Shown piece by piece: positions 16,874 through 25,310 of a stretch of DNA of 28,019 nucleotides (position 1 is the stretch's first letter; each line of letters begins with the position of its first letter). The notes under the pieces were generated by a model that worked only from the letters and a program-made list of their open reading frames with translations, was not told the DNA's origin and ran no database searches. Source of the stretch: an uncultured Fretibacterium sp. (GTDB lineage: Bacteria; Synergistota; Synergistia; Synergistales; Aminobacteriaceae); contig CALGHA010000133.1 of assembly GCA_937915835.1 (NCBI GenBank), forward strand, positions 1-28,019, given 5' to 3'. The position numbers were made by a program, and so were the translations under genes.

Positions 16874-17617
16874 ATTACGAGCATTCCAGTAACGATTTTG
16901 ACGGTTGCGCTGAACAGTGAGAAGACGATTGCACGCACGATTGAGTCAGTGATGAACCAGAGCTATGAAAATATTGAATATATTGTTATTGACGGAGCTT
17001 CAAGTGATAATACCGTCTCGATTGCAAATTCATATCTCGAAAAGTTCAATGCAATTCCCGGACGAAACATGAAGATTATCTCTGAGCCTGACAAGGGAAT
17101 GTATGACGCTCTCAACAAAGGCGCAAGATTAGCACATGGTGAGATTATTGGCCAGATTAACGCTGACGATTATTACGAGCCTGATGCTGTGCAAACGATG
17201 GCGGAATTATATGAACGTGAGCATTACGATTTAGCTTGGGGGAGCATAAACGTAATCACGAAGAACGGGAATATGATTAAGCACGCAAGACGAGGCTTAT
17301 TATGGACAACTTCGCATTGGTGTCATCCGGCGGCGTTTGCTTCGAGAAAAATTCTGCTGGAATATCCTTACCCGTTAATAAATTCCCATGATGATTTTGA
17401 CTTCGCGACGCATGTATATCTTGACGGAAAAAAGATTATGCCGGTTGATAAGGTCATCAGCAACTTCACTTTCGGCGGAATGAGCACGCAGAAAAGTTTT
17501 CGTGAAGCCAAGAAACGACTTGATGAGATTTACGGGATTTACAAGAAATACGGGATGAGTAAATTTTATTATCTGCATAGATTGATTTTCGAGACGGTGA
17601 AATATATTCTGACGTAA
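16874..17617 (+). CDS. Family 2 glycosyltransferase, copy a
   Basis: GT-A fold enzyme of the WfgS/WcaA-like type. From ATT 16874 the protein is 247 aa. Motifs are ILTVALNSEKTIARTIESV, VIDGASSDNT (from 38) and QINADDYYEPDA with the DxD-like D98-D99; HPAAFASRK and SHDDFDF follow. The TTG at 16898 would remove the first beta strand (TSIPVTI) and has no SD. ATT 16874 has GAGGTGA four bases upstream, so an ATT start looks real. It transfers a sugar to a surface glycan; the sugar cannot be told. Identical to the copy at 20030-20773. Confidence 0.85.
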   Translation: MTSIPVTILTVALNSEKTIARTIESVMNQSYENIEYIVIDGASSDNTVSIANSYLEKFNAIPGRNMKIISEPDKGMYDALNKGARLAHGEIIGQINADDYYEPDAVQTMAELYEREHYDLAWGSINVITKNGNMIKHARRGLLWTTSHWCHPAAFASRKILLEYPYPLINSHDDFDFATHVYLDGKKIMPVDKVISNFTFGGMSTQKSFREAKKRLDEIYGIYKKYGMSKFYYLHRLIFETVKYILT

Positions 17618-17652
17618 AAAATTTTCCCCCTGCAAGCTCACTCACAGGAGGA
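17614..17652 (-). terminator. Terminator of SGNH-MBOAT module 2
   Basis: TTCCTCCTG and CAGGGGGAA (arms 17652-17644 and 17632-17624) pair with one mismatch on the minus strand and are followed by AATTTTTT. It sits between the convergent GT2a and SGNH 2. Confidence 0.75.
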
Positions 17653-17661
17653 AGAGTAAAC

Positions 17662-18612
17662 TTAATTAACTTTCGTAAGAGACTTCATTAAAGCAATACT
17701 GCCCTCACTTGAAAGATGTATCTGGTCCGTGAAATATTCAGGATTATCATGATTAAATTCATAACTTATTACTTTATCGTTTTCGTGAATATTAAGCTGC
17801 TTCAATAATTCTGCTGAGATTATGCATTTCACGCCGTTTTCGTTGATAAGAGATATATATTCGGTCATAAATTTTTGATATATTGAGTTATTAACTTTAG
17901 CCGAATATTTAGGCAGTTCAAGAAAAGCCAGATTAATATTATTCTCCTTGCAGAGTTTAATAATCTTCAGAATGCCCCTTTTTTGAGTTACATCAATTCC
18001 GGGATTATTATCATGATTTTCTTCGGCATCCAGAATTTCACGCGTCGTTCCAGGTCTTACGTAACCTTCGGGATAACCTCCTTTATAATATGCTCTGGAT
18101 ATAGCAGTTTTGTACAGAGGCCAGAACAAAAGTTTTTCATTCCCGTCTGACACGAAAACTTCCCAGCCTATTTTGAGGAAATTTGCTCCGCTGTTCTGCA
18201 TTATAAGCTGGAAAATCTTCACTCTCATGCTCAATGGGACTTCAAAGAATATACTTCCTTCTGCTCCGTGATAAGGAACTGCCGCTGAAGTATGCATGTC
18301 AATATACAAATTTTCGATTACTAGGCCGTGTTGAAGCATAATTTCAAGAAGCATGGACATATCGAGCGGGTCAAGGCTTCCGTAATGCAGGAGAAAGCCG
18401 CTTTGTGAATATTTCTCGGCTTCAGCAATATTTATTCCTTTTCTGACGAGCGATGAGCCGATATAAAGTCTGTCAACAGTTCCAAGATTGATTACTCGTT
18501 TTAAGCCTCTGTCGTAATATCCCGTTAGATCCCAAGAGTAAACGTTTTTTACCGTGATTATGGAAGCAGATAAAATTATCGCCAGAATAAACGCCTTAAG
18601 TCTAAATTTCAT
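17662..18612 (-). CDS. SGNH/DltD-like acyltransferase partner, copy 2 (divergent)
   Basis: 316 aa from ATG 18612 with GAGGTGA upstream. Same plan as copy 1: N-terminal anchor (FILAIILSASIITVKNVYS), GSS (52-54) and DQIH (D296, H299). The middle is strongly diverged from copies 1 and 3. The MBOAT stop lies 12 bases upstream. Divergence here with identical neighbouring DNA suggests an exchangeable, specificity-determining cassette. Confidence 0.72.
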   Translation of the reverse strand: MKFRLKAFILAIILSASIITVKNVYSWDLTGYYDRGLKRVINLGTVDRLYIGSSLVRKGINIAEAEKYSQSGFLLHYGSLDPLDMSMLLEIMLQHGLVIENLYIDMHTSAAVPYHGAEGSIFFEVPLSMRVKIFQLIMQNSGANFLKIGWEVFVSDGNEKLLFWPLYKTAISRAYYKGGYPEGYVRPGTTREILDAEENHDNNPGIDVTQKRGILKIIKLCKENNINLAFLELPKYSAKVNNSIYQKFMTEYISLINENGVKCIISAELLKQLNIHENDKVISYEFNHDNPEYFTDQIHLSSEGSIALMKSLTKVN

Positions 18613-18624
18613 AGTTCATTCACC

Positions 18625-19955
18625 TCAAAATCCCGCGTATATAAATGCTGATTCCGCCATCTTGCCGAATAAAATAGTCATGCTCGTAAAAATTAACGTG
18701 AAAATAAACCCGTAATCCCTGCGTGTCATAAAGTAATCATGAAGCATAAGCAAGATAAAGCTCGTAAATAAAATTGTCATGGTAATGGGGCTTGTGTTGC
18801 CGCCGTTAACAGTTACTGTCTGGATGATTAAGCTCATTGAAATTTTGAAGTCTACGAACATTCGGATAATATAATTAAACGCTGAACTCAAATCTACAGC
18901 TCTAAACGGTATCCATAAGAACATTACGAGCAAGAAAGTTATTATCTGACTTCGGAGCAACTTAATTTTCGGTGATAGATAGACTAAGAGGCCGTGAGAA
19001 AATCCCCAGAATAAAAAGTTTAAGCCTGTTCCGTGCCATAATCCCGATATAAGAAACGTAATCATAACGTTCACAAATCTTCGGAACTCTGAACATCTGC
19101 TGCCTCCCAACGGAATATAGACATAATCCCTGAGCCATGACGACAACGAAATATGCCATCTGTTCCAGAAATCCCGAAATCCTGAAGCGAAATACGGTGA
19201 GTTGAAATTGGCCGGAACGTTAATTCCCATGATCTTCATTATTCCGTTAGAAATGTCCGAGTAGCCCGAAAAGTCAGCATAAAGCTCAACAGCGTAAAGA
19301 AAAGCTGACATCCATAAAGCCAGTGCAGGAACTCCTGAAATATTCTCATGAACTTTATCTACGAAGGGCATAGCCATATTAGCGATTAACAATTTCTTGA
19401 ATAAGCCCATGATTATCATGAATGCTCCGGATCGTGCCTGTTCAGCATTAAATTTTGCACTTGTGAGCTGAGGAATGAAGTCATTAACTCTCATAATCGG
19501 TCCGCTTAAAATTTGTGTGAATAGTGAGACGTAAAGCATGTAATCGCATAACGAAGGGGCTTGAATGTTTCCGCGATAAATTTCTACATGACAGGAGATT
19601 ATTTTTAGCGTGAAAAAAGATATTCCAAGCGGGAGAATTATTTTCAGCGTCGAAGGATTAAAGAGGGAAAATGTTGTGAAAAAATTTTGATATTTCGTGA
19701 ATACAAAGAGTAAAAGTGAGGGTAAAATGCTTATTGCTAAGATGAATTTATTCTTGTGATGCTCGATAAGTTTAGCAAGACACCAAGAAATTATCAGCTC
19801 AGTAGAAAATAGTATTACCCCCCCGTAGAAATACTTAGATAGAATATGATGTTTGACGCAAGAAGAATAAACTTTCGGATTGATGACGGAACGCAATAAT
19901 AAATGAGAATTGCTGCGAGTGAAAAAGCTGTGAAGAGTAAGATATTGTTTGCCAT
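18625..19955 (-). CDS. MBOAT O-acyltransferase, copy 2, frame broken at G7 tract
   Basis: Same gene plan as copy 1; start ATG 19955 and same SD. The sequence is identical to copy 1 from the start to the SGLWHGTG...FWG region, then differs. The C-terminal 130 residues contain a different segment (KISMSLIIQTVTVNGGNT), matching neither copy 1 nor 3. The G7 tract (19818-19824) stops the start frame at TAA. Eight or five G would give 443 or 442 aa. OFF as sequenced. Confidence 0.82.
19818..19824 (-). repeat. G7 homopolymer in MBOAT copy 2
   Basis: Same position as in copy 1; seven G, then TAA in the start frame. Confidence 0.95.
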
Positions 19956-19978
19956 TTCATGAGCTCCTTTCTGGTGTG

Positions 19979-19999
19979 ATTTTATCATAATGCTATAAT
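19979..19999. promoter_or_regulatory. Divergent promoters between MBOAT 2 and GT2b
   Basis: Identical to 16823-16843: TGCTATAAT on plus and TGATAAAAT on minus. Confidence 0.6.
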
Positions 20000-20029
20000 C
20001 ACGAAAATAAATTTCGACGAGGTGAAGAG

Positions 20030-20773
20030 ATTACGAGCATTCCAGTAACGATTTTGACGGTTGCGCTGAACAGTGAGAAGACGATTGCACGCACGATTGA
20101 GTCAGTGATGAACCAGAGCTATGAAAATATTGAATATATTGTTATTGACGGAGCTTCAAGTGATAATACCGTCTCGATTGCAAATTCATATCTCGAAAAG
20201 TTCAATGCAATTCCCGGACGAAACATGAAGATTATCTCTGAGCCTGACAAGGGAATGTATGACGCTCTCAACAAAGGCGCAAGATTAGCACATGGTGAGA
20301 TTATTGGCCAGATTAACGCTGACGATTATTACGAGCCTGATGCTGTGCAAACGATGGCGGAATTATATGAACGTGAGCATTACGATTTAGCTTGGGGGAG
20401 CATAAACGTAATCACGAAGAACGGGAATATGATTAAGCACGCAAGACGAGGCTTATTATGGACAACTTCGCATTGGTGTCATCCGGCGGCGTTTGCTTCG
20501 AGAAAAATTCTGCTGGAATATCCTTACCCGTTAATAAATTCCCATGATGATTTTGACTTCGCGACGCATGTATATCTTGACGGAAAAAAGATTATGCCGG
20601 TTGATAAGGTCATCAGCAACTTCACTTTCGGCGGAATGAGCACGCAGAAAAGTTTTCGTGAAGCCAAGAAACGACTTGATGAGATTTACGGGATTTACAA
20701 GAAATACGGGATGAGTAAATTTTATTATCTGCATAGATTGATTTTCGAGACGGTGAAATATATTCTGACGTAA
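20030..20773 (+). CDS. Family 2 glycosyltransferase, copy b
   Basis: Identical protein and DNA to copy a, again starting at ATT (20030) after GAGGTGA. A perfect duplicate implies very recent duplication or ongoing gene conversion. One copy may be redundant for function but useful as a recombination arm. Confidence 0.85.
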   Translation: MTSIPVTILTVALNSEKTIARTIESVMNQSYENIEYIVIDGASSDNTVSIANSYLEKFNAIPGRNMKIISEPDKGMYDALNKGARLAHGEIIGQINADDYYEPDAVQTMAELYEREHYDLAWGSINVITKNGNMIKHARRGLLWTTSHWCHPAAFASRKILLEYPYPLINSHDDFDFATHVYLDGKKIMPVDKVISNFTFGGMSTQKSFREAKKRLDEIYGIYKKYGMSKFYYLHRLIFETVKYILT

Positions 20774-20808
20774 AAAATTTTCCCCCTGCAAGCTCACTCA
20801 CAGGAGGA
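20770..20808 (-). terminator. Terminator of SGNH-MBOAT module 3
   Basis: Same hairpin as at 17614-17652, as part of the long direct repeat. Confidence 0.75.
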
Positions 20809-20817
20809 AGAGTAAAC

Positions 20818-21777
20818 TTAATTTATCGTTACTAAAAGCTCCGTAAATTTAACGTTGCCGGCAGGTGCAAGATGAACATAATCGTCGAAATAATTCAAGT
20901 TGTCGTGTTCAAATTCGTAGCTCGTAATATTATTACTTTTCTCGGCGTGAATTTTCATGAGCGTATCAGCGGCCATTATGCATTTTGTGTTGTTCTCGTT
21001 CATGATGTTGAGATATTTTCTCATTATTGCTTGATACTTTTTGCTGTTGTTAGTTGCTGAATGTTTCGGCGTCTCAATAAATGTGAGATTTATATTATTT
21101 TCCCGGCATAGATTTATGATCTTGATTATCGCGTCTCTTTCAAGCGGATTAATTTCTGAGGCAAATTCTTCTTCTGGAATGTCAGGGAACTTCTCCTTTC
21201 TTGATGACGACGATTTTACGGCATAATGACTTTTCAAGTTCCCGCCCTTATGATGAGCTCCTTCCACCAGTCTTGAATATATCGGCCAGAATATAAACAT
21301 ATCATTCCCAGAATGAATAAACATCTCCCAAGCCGCCGAAATTAAATCAGCATTCTTATTCTGCTTCATCAAGTCCCAGATTTGCAATTTCAGGTTGAAT
21401 GGGGACTCAAATAATAAAATCGATTCAGAAAGCCATGGTTGTTTTGTTGCCGTCCAAGCATACATGTCAATATAAAAATTTTTTAACGATAATCCCCTAT
21501 CAATCAAGTTTTCAAGCAGCAATGAAATCATAGCGGGGTCCAATCCGGCATATTGCAAGATAAAAATCCGCTCTGTTTTCTTTTCAAGCTCGTAAGGGTT
21601 TAATCCTCGAAACATCGAAGAACCGGCGTAAAGCTCATCAATTTCACGCATTCTCAAAGCTCCGTTTAAGCCTCTTTCAATATTCGCGTTAAGATCACAA
21701 GAATATACGTTTTTTACAGAGATTAACACAGTACAGAAAATCAACGCTAAAATAAACGCCTTAAAATTAAATTTCAT
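20818..21777 (-). CDS. SGNH/DltD-like acyltransferase partner, copy 3
   Basis: 319 aa from ATG 21777, preceded by AGAGGGTG. N-terminal anchor, GSS (52-54) and DYVH (D299, H302) as in copy 1, to which it is clearly similar. Fourteen bases after MBOAT 3. It probably has the same or a close acyl specificity to copy 1. Confidence 0.72.
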   Translation of the reverse strand: MKFNFKAFILALIFCTVLISVKNVYSCDLNANIERGLNGALRMREIDELYAGSSMFRGLNPYELEKKTERIFILQYAGLDPAMISLLLENLIDRGLSLKNFYIDMYAWTATKQPWLSESILLFESPFNLKLQIWDLMKQNKNADLISAAWEMFIHSGNDMFIFWPIYSRLVEGAHHKGGNLKSHYAVKSSSSRKEKFPDIPEEEFASEINPLERDAIIKIINLCRENNINLTFIETPKHSATNNSKKYQAIMRKYLNIMNENNTKCIMAADTLMKIHAEKSNNITSYEFEHDNLNYFDDYVHLAPAGNVKFTELLVTIN

Positions 21778-21791
21778 AATTTTTCACCCTC

Positions 21792-23127
21792 TTAGAAACC
21801 AGCATAAATGAACGCCGAAGCTCCGAGCCGTCCGAATAACACAGTCAAACTCACGAAGATAAACGTAAACGCAAAGCCGTAATCCTTATCGTGTTTCATT
21901 GCCAAGTCATGAAGTATTAGCGCTAATATTCCCGTGAATAAGGCCAATGCATAATTTATGCTTGTGCTGTTGAGAACGAAGAGCCTTATCGATGAATTAA
22001 TTGAAGCAAACGAGATGTTGAAATCCCTGAACATTCGAATGAAATAGTTACAAGTTGAAGCCAAATTTACAGCTCTAAACGGTATCCATAGGAACATTAC
22101 GAGCATGAAGGTTACGAGCTGATTGCGCAAGAATTTTACTTTGGGTGAAAGGTAAACGAAGAGGCCGTGAGCAATTCCCCAGAGTAGAAAATTTATTCCC
22201 GTCCCGTGCCATAAACCAGAAACAATAAACGTAATCATCACATTCACAAATCTTCTAAGCTCCGAACATCGATTGCCTCCAAGTGGAATATACACGTAAT
22301 CCCTAAGCCATGATGAAAGCGAGATATGCCATCTGCTCCAGAAATCCCGAAAACCTGAAGAAAAATACGGCGCGTTGAAATTGGCCGGAACGTCAATTCC
22401 CAAAATCTTCATGATACCGTTTGAAATGTCAGAATAACCCGAGAAGTCAGCGTAAAGTTCGATAGCGTAAAGAAATGCCGCAGTCCATAAAGCCAGCGCG
22501 GGAACTCCGGAAATATTCTCGTGAACTTTATCAACATAAGGCATCGCCATATTAGCAATCAACAACTTCTTGAACAGTCCCATAATTATCATGAATGCTC
22601 CGGATCTTGCTTGTTCACCGTCAAACTTTGTGCTCGACAACTGAGGGATAAAGTCATTCACTCGCATAATCGGTCCGCTGAGAATTTGCGTGAATAACGA
22701 GACATATAAAATGTAATCCCATAATGACGGGGCTTGAATATTTCCGCGATAAAGTTCTACATGGCATGAAATTATCTTTAACGTGAAAAATGATATGCCT
22801 ATCGGAAGAATTAATCTCATTGTCGAAGGATTAAAGAGGGTAGAGAGCGGAATAAAATTTTCATATTTTGCTATGACGAAAAGCAAGAGAGAAGGGATTA
22901 TGCTTATTGCTAAGATTAATTTGTTCTTGTGATGATCGAGAAACTTTGCAAGACACCAAGAAATTATTAACTCAGTAAGAAATACTATACCCCCCCGTAG
23001 AAATACTGAGATAGAATACAACATTTGCCGCCAAAAGAATAAACTTCCGGATTGACGACGGTACGCAATAATACACGAGGATTACTGCGAAGGAAAAAGC
23101 TGTGAAAAGTAAGATATTATTCGCCAT
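21792..23127 (-). CDS. MBOAT O-acyltransferase, copy 3, frame broken at G7 tract
   Basis: True start ATG 23127 (MANNILLFTAFSFA) with AAAGGAG 11 bases upstream. The start frame runs through ACG-GGG-GGG and then reads five more codons to TGA. The body of the protein (IVFLTELIISW onward to 21792) is in a different frame. Because one base is missing after the tract compared with copies 1 and 2, this copy needs six or nine G, giving 444 or 445 aa. Family blocks DFSGYSDI and SGLWHGTGINF are intact and the rest is undamaged, so it looks maintained and switchable rather than decayed. An ATG at 23024 would skip the first helix and has no SD. Confidence 0.82.
22990..22996 (-). repeat. G7 homopolymer in MBOAT copy 3
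   Basis: Seven G at the same codons (44-46) as in copies 1 and 2, but the downstream frame needs six or nine. Confidence 0.95.
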
Positions 23128-23163
23128 TTTGTTAGCTCCTTTCTGGATTATTTATGACTGAAG

Positions 23164-23172
23164 ATTTTAGCA
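23164..23172 (-). promoter_or_regulatory. Extended -10 promoter of MBOAT 3-SGNH 3
   Basis: TGCTAAAAT on the minus strand, directly after the T-run of the upstream terminator and 37 bases before the ATG at 23127. Confidence 0.5.
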
Positions 23173-23175
23173 CAC

Positions 23176-23209
23176 AAAAATTCCCCCGCCGTAAAACTTC
23201 AGACGAGGG
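23176..23209 (-). terminator. Terminator after the second TupA-like gene
   Basis: CCCTCGTC (23209-23202) pairs with GGCGGGGG (23190-23183) with two G-U pairs, then AATTTTT. Confidence 0.7.
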
Positions 23210-23216
23210 ATTATAT

Positions 23217-24155
23217 TTACATTCGTTTTTCTGTCGGAAGCTCAAGCCAAGAGCCTAAAATTTTGTCCCATTCAGGAGGATTGAAGCGCATAATCCCTTC
23301 CCAAGTGAAAAAGGTCATCTCGCCAAAGTAAATTTTCCCGTCAGCAATATACCAGTCAACGCGAACTTGAGGAATTCCCTCAGCAAGTTTATCACTCAAC
23401 GCGATTAATTCATGCATCTGTTCAGGAATTTTCTCAGGCTCTCGCGGATTTCTATAGTTTACCCAGAAATTAAGCCGGTTAAAATCCCTGTCGTAATGCT
23501 CGTTCGTACGCTTGCTCCATAAGTCATGAGCCGGCCCCCTGCAAATCGTGAAAAATTTTACTCGGCCGTTGTAGCACGTCAATTTATACTCGATTGAATT
23601 ATCTTTACCGAGTGCATCAACAAATTCTTCGGCGATAATTCTCGGCTGAACATTTTTGTACGGCCATTCACGAGCAATCCAGAAGTAATTATTTCCGAGT
23701 GAACGCGTAAGTTTTCGTTTTGCGGCTTCACGGTCGAACGTTGATTTATCCCGGCAAATTGCAAGCCCTCCGCTGTCATGAGTGCATTTCAACACGAACT
23801 GTTCAGGAAGCTCGTCAAAATTTATGTCATCAAACGTGTCATAAACTCTGATTAACGGGATGACGTGTTCAGAGCCGATTTTGTCAGCAACAATCTTTTT
23901 CACAGCGAGCTTGTCAACCATCGAAGTATATTCAGGCCGACGATCGTAAAGTTTTAGCCACTGTAATTTTTCACATAAAGTTTGGGGATTGTCTAAGTTG
24001 AGCGCGTAACCTAAAGATGATTTGAACTTGAAGCGTAAAAATTCTTCATCGGGCATCTGCTTATAGAAACCGTGAAAGTATGACCAAACGTTAAATCGCG
24101 ATATTGGATCTGTAAGTACCCTCCATAATCTTCCGGCTGTCCTTGCGAAAATCAT
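23217..24155 (-). CDS. TupA-like ATP-grasp protein, second copy
   Basis: 312 aa from ATG 24155 (MIFARTAG), with GGAGG eight bases upstream; a TTG at 24179 is in frame but lacks an SD. MPDEEFLRFKF, LDNPQTLCEKLQWLKLYDRR, VDKLAVKKIVADKIGSEHVIP and FVLKCTHDSG are typical of ATPgrasp_TupA (PF14305), then IIAEEFVDALG and FGEMTFFTWEG. These are cytoplasmic and often encoded in capsule or teichuronic-acid clusters; they are thought to modify or link sugars, but reactions are mostly unproven. Sits 111 bases after the first copy. Confidence 0.8.
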   Translation of the reverse strand: MIFARTAGRLWRVLTDPISRFNVWSYFHGFYKQMPDEEFLRFKFKSSLGYALNLDNPQTLCEKLQWLKLYDRRPEYTSMVDKLAVKKIVADKIGSEHVIPLIRVYDTFDDINFDELPEQFVLKCTHDSGGLAICRDKSTFDREAAKRKLTRSLGNNYFWIAREWPYKNVQPRIIAEEFVDALGKDNSIEYKLTCYNGRVKFFTICRGPAHDLWSKRTNEHYDRDFNRLNFWVNYRNPREPEKIPEQMHELIALSDKLAEGIPQVRVDWYIADGKIYFGEMTFFTWEGIMRFNPPEWDKILGSWLELPTEKRM

Positions 24156-24266
24156 GATGCTGCCTCCATGTCTCCGCAAAAATACCCCGCTCGTAATATC
24201 TTACTGGCAGGGTAATTAATTTCTTTACGGTATACTTTCGACGACGCTTTGAATGAAGAATAAATA

Positions 24267-25271
24267 TCAAGGCATAATTCGCCCTGAGTCCTGAGTCCTG
24301 AGTCCTGAGTCCTGAGTCAATTGTATTGCCTCCTTTGGTTTTGTCAAGTCGTATTTCTCCGGAAGTTTCAGCCATGAACCGAGCTTTTCGTCCCATTCGT
24401 AAGGGTGAAATCTCTCAAAAGCTCCGTCCGAGAAAAACGTAAATTCCGAGAAATAAATTTGTCCGTTGATGTGATATAAATCCGTTCGGACGTGGGGAAT
24501 TCCTGAGCTTAATTTTGCAGCGAGTTCAAGCATTTTGTCGAGATATTCAGGCTTCGGGAGAGTAATCCGGCTGTTCCTGAACTGCTGGCGTAAGTTCAAT
24601 TTGTGCCACTCAGTGTCGAAATAGTCAATACTTTCGTTTAATTTCTTGTCGTTCTGGATTGCCTGAATGAGTTTCGGAGTTCCGTCAAAGTTGAAAATTT
24701 TGTAGACCGGCAAATTTGCTTTATCTCCGTCCTGCATGAATTTTTCTGCGATAATTCGGGGCTTGACGTTTTTATACGGCCATTCACGAGAAACCCAGAA
24801 ATGATTTTTTCGCATTGCCTTAGTAAATCTTTCGCGAGCAGAAGCCCGTTTGAACTTTTTCTTATCACGGACCACAATAACACTTCCGCAGTCATGAGTA
24901 CACTTCAGCACGAATTTTTCAGGTAACGTGTCAAAATCAATCTCGTCAAAGCTCTCATAAAGTCCAAGCGTCGGGATGATATACTCACTGCCGATAATTC
25001 CAGCCGCGCATTTCTTTGCTTCGTATTTGTCGACCATGAGAGTATATTCCGGTCTTCGGTTGTAGAGCTTGAGCCAGTTCAATTTTGCGTTGAAAGTGTC
25101 GGGATTATCAAGATTGAGTTCACGGCCGATTGTCGCGAGAAATTTACGCCGCAAATATTCTTCGTCGGGCATCGACTTATAATACCCCATGAGTTGCGCA
25201 AGAGCCTTGAACCTGTAATCACGTCTGAAGGGAATTTGAGCGCAAATAATTGCATTCTTCAATAAGCTCAT
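24267..25271 (-). CDS. TupA-like ATP-grasp protein, first copy, with SSR tail
   Basis: 334 aa from ATG 25271, with AAAGGAGG about 11 bases upstream. Same blocks as the second copy: MPDEEYLRRKF, LDNPDTFNAKLNWLKLYNRRPEYT, FVLKCTHDCGS, IIAEKFM. The family domain seems to end near SWLKLPEKY, at about residue 310. The tail, TQDSGLRTQDSG, is encoded by five heptanucleotide repeats (24283-24317). With four units the tail would run on to TGA 24154-24152 and overlap the ATG of the second copy; with six it would end near 24091. Part of the same transcript as the second copy. Confidence 0.78.
   Translation of the reverse strand: MSLLKNAIICAQIPFRRDYRFKALAQLMGYYKSMPDEEYLRRKFLATIGRELNLDNPDTFNAKLNWLKLYNRRPEYTLMVDKYEAKKCAAGIIGSEYIIPTLGLYESFDEIDFDTLPEKFVLKCTHDCGSVIVVRDKKKFKRASARERFTKAMRKNHFWVSREWPYKNVKPRIIAEKFMQDGDKANLPVYKIFNFDGTPKLIQAIQNDKKLNESIDYFDTEWHKLNLRQQFRNSRITLPKPEYLDKMLELAAKLSSGIPHVRTDLYHINGQIYFSEFTFFSDGAFERFHPYEWDEKLGSWLKLPEKYDLTKPKEAIQLTQDSGLRTQDSGRIMP
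24283..24317 (-). repeat. Heptanucleotide repeat (CCTGAGT)5
   Basis: Five perfect units, no interruption, inside the 3' end of the first TupA-like gene. Seven is not a multiple of three, so each unit change alters the C-terminal frame. Confidence 0.92.
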
Positions 25272-25298
25272 AAAGTTTTAGCCTCCTTTCAATGGGAA

Positions 25299-25307
25299 AT
25301 TTTAACA
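25299..25307 (-). promoter_or_regulatory. Extended -10 promoter of the TupA-like pair
   Basis: TGTTAAAAT on the minus strand, 27 bases before the ATG at 25271, just after the recA terminator. Same TGnTAAAAT form as the MBOAT promoters. Confidence 0.5.
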
Positions 25308-25310
25308 CAT

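Larger units (their letters stand above)
15847..17667. repeat. 1.82-kb direct repeat, copy A
   Basis: Matches 19003-20823 (offset 3156) with no difference seen by eye. It covers the 5' two-thirds of MBOAT 1, the divergent promoter region, all of the GT2 gene and the terminator. Identity breaks at 15846 (t versus a at 19002) and after 17667 (a versus t). No insertion-sequence ends or target duplications are visible. Confidence 0.9.
19003..20823. repeat. 1.82-kb direct repeat, copy B
   Basis: Second copy of 15847-17667, same orientation, offset 3156. Contains MBOAT 2 5' part, the divergent promoters and GT2b. Confidence 0.9.

Noticed and set aside
17375..17641. 88-aa ORF antisense to GT2 (also at 20531-20797)
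   Set aside because: Lies fully inside the glycosyltransferase gene on the other strand and lacks a good SD; a shadow of the real gene.
15800..20830. Insertion sequence or transposon causing the duplication
   Set aside because: No transposase, terminal inverted repeats or target duplications at the repeat borders.
16662..22996. The three MBOAT genes as simple pseudogenes
   Set aside because: Each is intact except at the same G tract, which would be a surprising coincidence for random decay; the rest of each sequence shows no other damage.
16662..22996. Sequencing error at the G7 tracts
   Set aside because: All three tracts have seven G, but the missing or extra base needed differs between copies 1/2 and 3, so one systematic error would not explain all. 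It cannot be fully excluded without reads.
24283..24317. CRISPR array
   Set aside because: Uninterrupted 7-bp units with no spacers; a simple tandem repeat.
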